From assembly GCF_000417875.1 (NCBI RefSeq), contig NW_006920871.1, positions 751,049-800,681 of the forward strand: a stretch of DNA of 49,633 nt, written 5' to 3'. Below are positions 10,049 to 19,442 of the stretch, in pieces; the stretch's first letter is position 1; each line of letters begins with the position of its first letter. The stretch is from Pseudozyma flocculosa PF-1 (lineage: Eukaryota > Basidiomycota > Ustilaginomycetes > Ustilaginales > Ustilaginaceae). The notes under the pieces were generated by a model. The model was not told where the DNA came from. It saw nothing but the letters and a program-made list of their open reading frames with translations, and did not search any database. A program made the position numbers and the translations under genes.

Positions 10049-11218
10049 CTTGCCGCGCCCAGCCGCTCGACCGCCACCAAGCCCCGCAAGCCTGCGAGCA
10101 AGCCGCACCGACTCCATCCCGCACACACCGAAGGCCGCCCGTCCGTGGTCCGCCGTTGCTGCCATCGCCTCTGCCGCTGCAAGAGACCGGCCCCAGCCTT
10201 GATCACCCTGTTCGGCCGACCGACAACCACTCATTTTGCTCCTTTATCCCGCTCCCGCTCGTTTGAACTCTCGGCCGCCAAAGCGTCACTGTGCCAATCC
10301 GTGTACTTCTACCTATCCTCGATCCCCAGACACTTCAGCTTGCATCGACGACCGAGCGGGAGGGGGCGGAAGCGGAAGCGCCATCGCCGGACGCCGGGCG
10401 AGCTCCCGGCCCGTCCAAAGTTACGTCGGCCGAGGCACCCTTGTCTGCCAGCGGCAAGGTCGACGCGATTTCAGGGGAAGAGGAGGGAGGGAGGATCGGA
10501 GGCGGCGAGGCAGGGCGGAAGCCACGCAAGCAGGCAAGAGTCGAGCTAGCCTCGGCCGGCTGCTCGCAGGCCTGCCTCGAGGCACGCGCTTTTTGCTCAA
10601 CCGGCTGCACCTGGACCCCTAGAACTGGCCCTGGTCCTGGCGCTGGATGTGCCTGGGGACCTGCACCGCGACCCGACCCGACGGCGCTTGGGCTGGCAGG
10701 CCTGGCCCGCTTTTTGCCTTTGTGCCTCCACACACGCCGCGTCGTAGGCTGCTGCTCGACCACCACCAGCTTCGCACGCACCTCTGCAGCTGCCTCCGGA
10801 CGAGCAGGCCAGCCGACCGCCCAACTTTTTTTCTCGTTCGCCTTCCTGGGGACCCCCTCGCTCGCTGCCCCTTCTCTCTCGACCACATCCTTCACCTCTG
10901 CTCGTCATTCCATCTTCCCCCCCTGGTCACCCCCGGTCCTCGCCGTGCTCATATAGAGCGACCTCTTTGGGACCAATCCCAGACCGCAAGAGCGCCTAGA
11001 CACTTTCGCAAGCTTTCCCCTTGCCATCCCAGCACCCCGACTCCACCTCGCCGCCATCGGCCTTCGCCATCGTACCCTGCCTACCCTACGAGCATCGACC
11101 CCCCGTTGCTTTGGCACTAGCGCCTCACTACCGCACCCTGGGCCGACTCGTCGACCTGCTTTCCCCCCCTTCTAGGCCCCCCTTCCTCCTACTCTCCACC
11201 GCGCACACCCTCGTCAAC
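10049..11218. promoter_or_regulatory. Intergenic region upstream of elongin A
   Basis: About 1.17 kb without a supported gene. It holds the TBC 3' end and the elongin-A promoter and leader. A TATA-like ATATAG lies at about 10951-10956, about 265 bp before the elongin ATG, followed by a C/T-rich leader. Open frames here lack recognisable domains. Confidence 0.45.
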
Positions 11219-13320
11219 ATGAAGGACTGGCAGCGCTCTCCGGAGCCGCCCAGCATGATGGGCACCGCCGTCCTCGAACGGCGCCACTCGGGCGACTCGC
11301 CCGACCGCACCGTCGTCGACGCCGCCGCCATCCTGCCCAAACTCACCGCCCGGCCCCTCGGCGGCGGCAGAGACGCAAAGCTGTCCCTCACCAACATGTG
11401 CAGGAAGGGTGAGTGCCCGCCGCTGGCTGCTGGCGATGTCAACGATATGCAGGATCGCAAACTGACTTCTGATCCATTCTCGCCGCGATGAAACCGCTCT
11501 TCCCGCGCCCGACAGTCGTCCTGCGCAACCTACATGGTGAGTCCCGCTGAGCTGCAGGCGGACCACCTCCAGACTGCTTCAATCATCTGACCTGCCCCCG
11601 CTCTGATCTTACTCGTCGCAGCCGTACAAAACCTCGGCGACATGCCGTTCCGGATAGCAAAGGACATCCTCGAACAGTGCCGCGTCGACCAGCTCATCAC
11701 GATAGAGGAGGCCTCGCCGGTAAGTCGACGCCCCGGTGGCTCGGGCGATCTGCCGCTCCTCCGACGAGGCTGGACTGACCCCCAACCCCCCTCCCCCTCC
11801 TCCAACGCTTTCCCTTGCGGCCCCGCCTCCACAGCACCTGCTGACGGATACCGACCAGATCTGGAAGCGCAACTGCCTCCGCGACTTTGTCGAGGTCCGC
11901 AAGAAGTACGAGAGCGACGCAAAGGAGCCCAAGAGCTGGCGTAGAGTCTACTTCGTGAGTCGGTCCTGCCAGCGCGATGCCCGACGACCCCGTCGCTGCT
12001 TTCCTTCCCTGACTGACACCGCATCACCCTTCCGGATCCACCCTCCGTCTGTCACAGAGGAAGAAGGGCGAGCTCGAGGAGCAAAAGGCAGAGGCCAAGC
12101 AGCGCATCAAGGACCGCTACGCCTCGCACCGCGCCGAAAAGGATGCAAAGAAGCTCGTCGTCTCGGACCGACCGTTGATGAAGACCAGAGGGACTCGGCG
12201 GCCCGGCGGCGGCTTCGCCACGACCACGACGCCCGGCACCAAGGGCCACAGCCTCATCATGAAGGCTCGCTCCGGCTCCTTGGCGGCGGCTCGGCTGACC
12301 GGCGGCGGCAAGAATGCCTTTCGACCAACCACCGTCGGACGGGCGCGGGCAGCGGGCAGCCAACTCCAGTCCAGCAGCCCCGTGGCCCAGCGTCCGATGG
12401 TTGCGCCGAAGCGGGTCAGCGGACAGAGCCAGCGGCTCAAGGAGGCCATCGAGTGGAACCAGAAGGCGGTCGCCAGCGACTCGGAAGACGCCAACGACGA
12501 GGACCGGCTGGGCGACACGCGGGCGACGAAGCGGGCCCGCATCGAGCCGCCGAGGCAAGCTGCCGCAACAGCGCCTGATGCGAGCGTACTCGGCCGGCCG
12601 TCGGCCCGGAGCACGGCTGCTGCGAGCGCCGCAATCTCGTCAAGCCCAGCGAGCAGCAGCAGCGGCAGCAGCAGCAGCACCACCACCACAACCACCACCA
12701 CGATCGGCAAGCGGCGGACCATTGACTTTTTCGGAAGCAGCAGCCGGTCATCTACGAGCTCGCCAGTCAAGACGTCATCGTCGTCGGTGACGGCAGCGGT
12801 GGGCACGACGACCAAGGCCAGCAGCATCGACAGCCCGTCGCGAGGCACAAAGCGACCCAGCCCGGCGGTCACGGTGACGACTTCCAAGAAGGCGCGCCTC
12901 GCACAGCCGTCTGCCCCAACATCTTCTGCTGGAGGGGCGAGCGGCGACTCAAGCTCGGACGATGCCTCGGTGCGAAGATTGGCGACGAGGCCGAGCCTTG
13001 GTCCTCGTACTGACTCTTCAATTGCCGGCGCGAAGAGGTCGGCCACCCACGACAGCAGCAGCAGCAACAGCAGTAGCCCTCTGCACAGCCCCCCGATTGG
13101 CGCGACGACGGCAAAGAGGCAGCGGCTGCAAGGCGGCCGACCACCGGCGATACCGCCGCCAGCCCCCGTTGTGCGACGCACCCTCCCTTCGACATCGACA
13201 TCTACATCGAGACTGCCATCATCTTCGTCGTCGTCGGCGCTGCCGATGGTTTCGGCGGCGGCCATGTCGAGCATCTTTATGCCGCGCAACCGCTTCACTT
13301 CGCAGCGGCCGCGGTCGTGA
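11219..13320 (+). CDS. ELA1: Elongin-A (transcription elongation factor B subunit / Cullin-RING substrate adaptor)
   Basis: Five exons: 11219-11408, 11516-11536 (21 nt), 11622-11719, 11835-11954 and 12058-13320, giving 563 residues. All introns start GTGAG or GTAAG and end in CAG. Elongin A binds elongin C and, in fungi, a cullin to ubiquitinate stalled RNA polymerase II. A clean BC box is visible (SLTNMCRKVV, about 56-65), followed by a cullin-box/F-box-like helix (LHAVQNLGDMPFRIAKDIL). The core continues to about residue 150 (LTDTDQIWKRNCLRDF), with a basic, charged helix after YFRKKGELEE. The C-terminal 350 residues are Ser/Thr-rich and low in complexity, with several basic patches (e.g. 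KRARIEPP) that suggest nuclear location. Confidence 0.92.
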
Positions 13321-13726
13321 CGCCAGACACACGCTCCGTGTTCTCCTCTCTCGCAGCATTCTCGTCTTCCCGCGCATCTTTGGAGCTTGTTCTCTATCTC
13401 ATCCGGATCCCAGCATCGGCTCTCATTGGCTTTCGCATAGACACGGCTTCTTACTCGCAATCGCATGGTTCCAGCAGGTTTCGGCTTCTAGCAAGGGTGC
13501 GGAGGTGTGTGGGCTTGGGCTCCAAGGGCGTCGGTGGAGCCTGCCTGGCTGGCGGGCCGCCCGCACGGGCCAGGCTTGGCAGGCCTGGACCCCTCCACAT
13601 TTTGGGTTGGGTCAGAAGCCAAAGAGGCCATACCGAGCTCACCCCGCCTTCTTCCCTCCTACCGCCACCACCATCCTCACCGTCGTTGCCGTCGCCGCCC
13701 TCCTCTCCCTCTTAGCAGTCGACAGG
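13321..13726. promoter_or_regulatory. Intergenic region, elongin A to MPPED-type gene
   Basis: About 400 bp between two tandem + strand genes. It must contain the elongin 3' end and the next promoter. A GGCAGG/GCCTGG-rich patch (about 13535-13585) and a C/T-rich leader (13640-13715) are visible. No gene is supported. Confidence 0.45.
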
Positions 13727-15253
13727 ATGACTACCGCATCGACAACAGGAACGCCGCGGACAGTCTACTGGTCCGACTACGACCTCGCATCCCCACCGCC
13801 GCGGACGAGCGACTCGTACGTACGCTTCGTCGTCCTGGCCGATACCCACTCGACCGAGCCGGCCCAGGTACCCGACGGCGTGAGTGCCAGATGACGGCCT
13901 GAAGCTCTCATAGGGGCAGGGGACCCGACTGAAACAAGTGACATCGGCTTATCTTACGCCCCCTGCCCGACATTGACAGGACGTTCTGCTCCATGCCGGC
14001 GACCTGACCGCGTTGGGCTCAGACGACGAGATGATCAAGCAGGTGCGATGGATCCAGTACGTGTCCCTGCTCCAACCCGGCTCCATCGCGCGTGGTCCTG
14101 TACGTCCTCCTCACAGCATTTTCCATGCATGCCTCGCCACCAGGACGCTGCCGCACGCCAAAAAGGTCATCATCGCGGGCAACCACGACTTCTCCGCGTG
14201 CTCCGAAATGTGGTACGAGACGCGGGGCAGGGACCTGCACGCCAGGTACGACTATCCGCCCTCGGACACGAGCAGGGTGCGGCAGCTGCTCGAGAACCTG
14301 CCGCCAGATGTCGTCTACCTCGACAACGACCAGGCGAGCTTCAACGTCGACCGGCAGGGCGTCAGCCACAAGACCTGGAAGGTGTGGGGGTCCCCGGTGA
14401 GCTCGGCCGCGGCCTCGATGCGAAGTCGTCGCCATGAGACGTGCTGACCCTGGCCTTGTGCTCCCTTCGAAATGCTGCAGTGGTCGCCCTACTTTGGCGG
14501 CTGGGCGTGGAACTACCGAGCCGGCGAAGAGGTGAGTCTGTGTGGTCGGCTCAGTTTGCCGCTCCAATGCGCCTCTGACCTGCTCCTCTTTCTCGCCACC
14601 TCGATGCCCTGCCCCATCCGTGCAGGCCAAGAGTGAGTCATGCCTGCCTGCTGTCTCCTCGCTCTCCTCGCTCCCGCCTGTGTTTGCCTGCTGACAGTAC
14701 GGCCCGTCCACCCCCCGCAGAGGTGCACGCCGGCATCCCGCGCGACACCGACATCCTCCTCACCCACTCGCCTCCGCACGCCATCGGCGGGCTGGACAAG
14801 ATCGACGACGGCACGAGTGTGGGCTGTGCCGAGCTGACGCGCAAGCTACTGCACGACAACGAGGTGCGCCCGCGCATCCACGCCTTTGGCCACATTCACG
14901 AGGCGAGGGGCGTCTACCACCACCGCTACGACCTCGGCGGCGGCGACGAGACCGTGTTTGTCAACGCGGCCATGGTCGAGTTCGAGTCGCAGAAGGGCGC
15001 CACTGTCGAGAAGTGTGAGTGTGACCTCAGGCAGGGAGATGGGAATCGCCGCCAAATGACGCTGACTGACTGGCCCCTGCGGCTTGCCTGCCTCCCCGCC
15101 CCCCTTCAGTCGTGTACCATATCGTCCACAAGTGAGTCGTCGAGCGTCGAGGTCGTGTATGCTCGCTACGTCGAAATTGTGCTGACGAGTGTCCGTTACT
15201 ATCCCTGAACGGCGACTGGTAGGCCGGTCATTGTCGATGTCCTGGTCGAATGA
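13727..15253 (+). CDS. MPPED-type metallophosphoesterase (calcineurin-like fold)
   Basis: Eight exons are needed: 13727-13879, 13980-14056, 14144-14396, 14481-14531, 14626-14632 (7 nt), 14721-15014, 15110-15131 (22 nt) and 15223-15253. They give 295 residues. Metal-site motifs run in order: D39-x-H41 (LADTHS), AGD (57-59), GNHD (89-92), THSPPH (195-200) and GHIH (237-240). The order and spacing match the MPPED1/2 (UPF0046) class of metallophosphodiesterases; the physiological substrate is not known. The region KVHAGIPRDTDILLTHSPPH matches the family segment after WAWNY. The last exon supplies KPVIVDVLVE, replacing an early TGA at 15132-15134. The 87-nt intron at 14057-14143 is a multiple of three without a stop, so its retention would add 29 residues. 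Confidence 0.9.
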
Positions 15254-15691
15254 AGGAGGAGGTGGCCGCGGCCATGGTGGTTGTGGTCGTCGAAGTCGAG
15301 GTCGAGGGCGAGCGTGGTCCAGGCCGAGGTCAACCTCGGGAGGCGGGCTTCAGAGGCCAGGGTCCCACGCCCCGCGTCGGTTCCGGCTCAGGCTGGGCCT
15401 GGCCTGGCCTGGCCCTGCCACCAGCTTGTGCAGCAAGAGTGGAAACTCCAACTTTTTCCTGGCGGCCGTGATGGGCCCCACCACTTTCGGAGAAAAAAAG
15501 TTTTGAGAAGACTCGCTGTGGACCCGCCGCTACGCTTGCTGCTGCTGCTGCTGCTGCTGTGCTGCTGTGCCGCTAATCACCATCACCACCACCATCACCA
15601 TCTCTTCCATCGCCACCACCGTCGCCACCACTGCCTCCATCACTTCATCTCTCACGGGAACCGGGCCTTCCATATCCAAAGCCCGCCCGAA
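15254..15691. promoter_or_regulatory. Intergenic region upstream of YTM1
   Basis: About 440 bp between tandem genes. It contains a GGCCTGGCCTGG-type patch (about 15391-15415), an A-tract followed by T's (AGAAAAAAAGTTTTG, about 15491-15505) and a CTG run (15537-15560) followed by a CAC/CAT run (about 15577-15620). It is probably the YTM1 promoter and leader. No gene is supported. Confidence 0.45.
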
Positions 15692-17778
15692 ATGGACGCC
15701 AGCACCACCTCTGCGCCGCCCGGCGGGGCCGCGCCTGCAGTGACGACGGTGCCCATCACGCTGACGACGTCGCTCCACTCGCTGGCCATCCCCTCGGGCC
15801 CCTACATTGTGCCGACCGACTGGCGCCGCACGCACCTCTCGACGCTGGTCAACAAGCTGCTCCAGTCGACCAACGCCCTCGGCTTCGACGACCACGACCA
15901 CGACGCCCAGCAGGATGCCGCCGCCCGCTCCATCCCCTTTGACTTTATCGTCGACGGCCAGCTGCTCCGCACCAGCCTGCACGAGTACCTCGAGTCCGTC
16001 GGCCTCACGAGCGAGTCGACGCTACAGATCGAATACGTCCGCAGCACCCTGCCCCCGACCTTTGTCAGCGCCTTTGAGCAGGACGACTGGGTCGCCAGCG
16101 TCGATGCCTCGGTGGACGGGTGAGTGTCGGCAGGTCGCTGCCCGAACGGCCGCGCTTCGTGTCGCAGGTGGACCGGTATCGCAAGGCTGACAAGATCCCT
16201 TCTGCTTGTTGCCGCTCTCTCCTCTCCTTGAACTCGGCAGCTCCTTCCTGACGTCGAGCTACGACGGCAGCGTCCGCGTCTTTGCCGCCAACAACGCATC
16301 CGACGCCCTCTACACCTTCTCGACCGTGCGGGTGGGATCCAACAACCCTTCGCTCACCGATGCGCGGTGGGTGCCCTCGGCCTCGTCGTCGTCGTCTGCC
16401 GCGGATCCGGCCTCTTCGAGCAAGTCGATCGTGACCGGAGGCATGGACGGCGTGGTGCGCATGTGGGACGTCGAGCTGCCCGCCGACCCGGCCCAAGCGG
16501 CGCTCGACGGCGCCTCGTCTGCACCATCGAGCAGCCGGCGGCCGCACAAGAAGTGGAACGGCGAGTACCACACGCAGCCCGTCTCGTCGCTCGACGTTAC
16601 CGCGGGCAACTTTGCCGGCACGTCGCACATCATGTCGGCGGCGTGGGACGGCGCGTTGGCGCTGTGGGACGACGAGCTGGTCGAGTCGGCGGGAGGCGGC
16701 GCCGAGGCCGACTACTCGTCCGAGGAGGAGGTCGACCTGGATGCCATCGACGCCAATGGCGAGGGGGCCGACGACAACGATGACGACAACGACGACTCGC
16801 AGGATCCCGGCGCGCAGAGGCGGAAGCGGAGGAAGCTCAAGACGGGCGCAAAGAAGCAGGCGGCCACGCGCGACCGCCTGCGCAAGGAGCCCGTCATGGT
16901 CGTCTGGCACACGGCGCCCGCCACGTCGGTCGCGCTCACCCAGGGGCGCAACGCTACCAGCCTCGTGCCGGGCACCAACGCGAGGGTGTCCAAAGCCCTG
17001 TTTGCGAAACGGGCCGGGGGGTCAAAGGACCCCAACTCGGCGTGGAGCGCCGGCTGGGACGGCAGCCTCAAGAGCTGGGACTTTGGCATCGGCGGCGTCA
17101 ACACGAGCACAAAGGTGGGTGACTGTGCCTCGCTCGTCGAAACTAGCAGCAGCAACGAAGGCTGACCGCTCGTCCGTCCGTCCGTCCGTCTGCCTGGCTC
17201 TTGTCCTTTCGTCCTCTTCCCCCCACTCCAGACGTCTGACAAGGTGATTCTGTGCATGGACCAGCTGGCGCCCCTGGCCGGCTCGGGCGCCGCAGTGCTG
17301 GCGACGGGCCACATGGATCGCAGCGCCGCCATCTGGGACACGAGGACCGGTGAGTGGAGCGAAGCTCGCCGAGCCCGCCTGCCTCATCGACGCTCTCGCA
17401 CTGCCTGCTGACGGTCCCGATCTCCTCCTTCTCTCCTCGTCGCCCCTCTCCTGCCCCTCTCCTGCAGATGCGGTCCAGGTCGCGCTGCACCTGTCGCAGA
17501 TCCACTCTGGGCCGGTGAGCGCGATCCGCGCGCACCCGACGTCGTCGCACCTCTTCAGCACGGCGTCGCACGACGGCACCGTCAAGCTGTGGGACAGCCG
17601 CAGCCCGAAACGCTCGCTGTTTTCGCTGGTGCGGCCCGCGTCCAAGGAGGCGCCGGCGCTGCTGCAGGACAAGGTGCTGGCGCTCGACTGGAGCCGCGAT
17701 GGGCAGGTCATTGTCGCCGGTGGGCAGGACAAGCGCATCACCCTGCACCGCGGCAGCGGCATCGGGAGGGAGGATTGA
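15692..17778 (+). CDS. YTM1: Ribosome biogenesis WD-repeat protein Ytm1 (WDR12)
   Basis: Four exons, 15692-16119, 16241-17114, 17232-17349 and 17468-17778, giving 576 residues. Ytm1 forms the PeBoW/Nop7-Erb1-Ytm1 complex that matures the 60S precursor in the nucleolus and is released by the AAA ATPase Rea1/Mdn1. The N-terminal NLE-type ubiquitin-like domain (about 20-110) contains LHSLAIPSGPYIVPTDWRRT. WD repeats follow, for example FLTSSYDGSVRVF, VTGGMDGVVRMWDV, MSAAWDGALALWDD, LATGHMDRSAAIWDTRT and FSTASHDGTVKLWDS. An acidic-then-basic insert (EEEVDLDAID to RRKRRKLK) sits between repeats. The second intron uses the less common donor GTGGGT. The stop lies 31 nt from the stop of the convergent Yippee gene. 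Confidence 0.95.
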
Positions 17779-17809
17779 CGGGGCGCAGCAGCAGCTCGCG
17801 GCCCGGCGG

Positions 17810-18382
17810 CTACCAGTTGTTGACCTTGTGGAGCATGCCGACTTCCATGATGAACTTTCCTGCAGCAGAGCGAAAACGTGTGGCGCCACGGTCGAAAAGA
17901 AGGGGGCGGCAGGGCGACGTTCAGCAGCGTCACCCGCGCACGACATCGAGATGCTCGGCGCTGCTCTTGCGAGGAAGGCGGCAGACGGGCACACACTCAC
18001 CCTCCTTGTACCTCTGGTCGGCCGAGGGGGTGCGGACGTACTTCCAACCGACGCTGGTGCCGCAGCCTCTGCAGAGGAGGTCGGCGACGGTATGGAGGCC
18101 CGTGAGGAACTGGCGCTGCTCGCGGCGGCCGAGGTCGGTGTTAATGGACGTGTTGAAGAGGTAGGCCTTGCCGTCGCGGCCGGTGAACTGCTTCGAGATG
18201 ATCTCGTCCTGGAGCGCCAGGTGCGTGCCGCACTTTGCGCACACGTACAGCGGCACGTCGTCCGGCAGGTACTCGATTGGCGGATCCGTGGCGCACATTG
18301 GCGCCAGGCTCGCCGCGTACCAGGCCGCATCGCTGCTGCTAGCGTTGGCGGTGGTGGTGGCGGTGGTTGCAGTGTTGGACAT
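17810..18382 (-). CDS. Yippee-family zinc-binding protein (Moh1-like)
   Basis: Two exons on the minus strand, 18382-18001 and 17859-17810, joined by a 141-nt intron (GTGAGT...CTGCAG), giving 143 residues. The Yippee fold is carried by two cysteine pairs, C48/C51 (YVCAKCGTHL) and C104/C107 (LLCRGCGTSVGWKY), and the conserved tail YKEGKFIMEV. Yippee proteins are small zinc-binding proteins; yeast Moh1 belongs to the family and the mammalian YPEL5 associates with the GID/CTLH ligase. An in-frame ATG six codons upstream (18398-18400) is possible, but the ATG at 18382 has the better context (CACCATG). The short second exon ends MLHKVNNW. Confidence 0.92.
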
Positions 18383-18531
18383 GGTGCCGATATCGCGCAT
18401 CGTGGGCTGCCTTTACATCGCGATGAGGGCAGGCTGGCGGGGACGATCACGCTGCGGCGGTAGCTGGCGAGCAAGGGCGAGATGGCCTAACTCCTGCTAT
18501 CGGTAGCTGGACGAGCAGCGGCAATGCGGCC

Positions 18532-18551
18532 GGTCAGGTCAGGTCAGGTCA
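18532..18551. repeat. GGTCA pentanucleotide tandem repeat
   Basis: Four consecutive GGTCA units in the Yippee-DnaJ divergent region, followed by GGCGA units. Confidence 0.75.
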
Positions 18552-18840
18552 GGCGAGGCGAGGCCCGTCCGGGTTGCCGGCGCATGCGAGCGAAAGTGGA
18601 CCCTGCATCTCGACTTTTGCCTGACCCAGCCCCCGATCCATATCTGGCTCGCCCGATCCGTTGCCCGCGGTGGCCAGCAGAGGCAGGCGGCGCGGGCGCG
18701 CGAAGAAGTCGATGGAACAAAACTCTGGCGGCCGCCTCGCCCCAGGTCGATGTCTCTGCGCCCACGCCCGCGCCCGCCCTTGGAAGTTTTTCGAGGGCTG
18801 GCTGGCGGGCGCGGGCGCTGGCGCTGGCCGGCCGCCCACG

Positions 18841-18853
18841 GAAATTTCTCGAG
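18841..18853. promoter_or_regulatory. Putative heat-shock element
   Basis: GAAATTTCTCGAG fits the pattern GAAnnTTCnnGAr: two perfect alternating units and a third with G for A. It lies about 590 bp before the DnaJ start and about 460 bp before the divergent Yippee start. Heat-shock factor control of Hsp40 genes is well known in fungi; binding here is inferred. Confidence 0.4.
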
Positions 18854-19442
18854 CCGCACAGAAGCAAGCAAGCAAGACGGCCAGCCCGGCTGTTCGGAAG
18901 GCCCCGGTGGCTTCCGCTGGCCTGCCTGGCTGGCCTGGCCAGGCTTGTCGCCCCCGCGCGTGTCGTGTGGCGGGCTGGCAGGCCGCTCCAGCACCTTCGA
19001 GCGACCCTACCCTGGTCTTGCTCAGCCCTTCGCCGGCCAGCCTGGCAGCCGGCTGCGTAAGGCCGCACGCCGTTTGTGCGTCGGCTTGCGGGTGATCAAG
19101 TCAAGTGCCAAAGCTCAAACGCTGGCTGGGGGCGTTCGACCCCCTTCGCACCCACGCACTTTCAATTTTTATGGCAGCTTGGCCTCCTCCGCCGCCGCCG
19201 CCCGGTCTCTCTGCCGTCCATCAAGCGCCGGTCACCACCAAGCTTAGCAACACCATCCCGACCCCATCGTCGCTCTCCCCCTTCACCTACCCAAAAGCGC
19301 ACCCCCCCCCCCCGATCTCCTCGCAGCCTGCGCAGCGCATTCGTCCCTCTCACCCACTCATCGCACTCGGCGCTCCGGACTCTCCGTCAGCTTCGTCCGA
19401 CCCCCCACGTCCCTTTGATCCCCCCCGCATACCCAGACCAAA

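Larger units (their letters stand above)
18383..19442. promoter_or_regulatory. Divergent promoter region, Yippee / DnaJ
   Basis: About 1.06 kb between divergent starts. It contains a GGTCA pentamer repeat (18532-18551), a GCAAGCAAGCAAG word (about 18863-18875), several GGCCTGGC-type patches and a heat-shock-element-like GAAATTTCTCGAG at 18841-18853. A C-run (about 19301-19310) lies before the DnaJ leader. No gene is supported. Confidence 0.5.

Noticed and set aside
12700..12740. PCNA-interacting-peptide-like KRRTIDFFG in the elongin A tail
   Set aside because: The spacing between the hydrophobic residue and the FF pair is one residue short of the PIP-box pattern and the Gln is missing.
12117..13466. 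Minus-strand open frame of about 450 codons opposite elongin A exon 5
   Set aside because: The hydrophobic runs come from reverse-complemented Ser/Thr codons. The + strand frame joins correctly to four upstream exons.
15490..15506. RRPE-like A/T tract upstream of YTM1
   Set aside because: The tract has an internal G and no PAC motif was seen nearby, so it is not a convincing ribosome-biogenesis promoter element.
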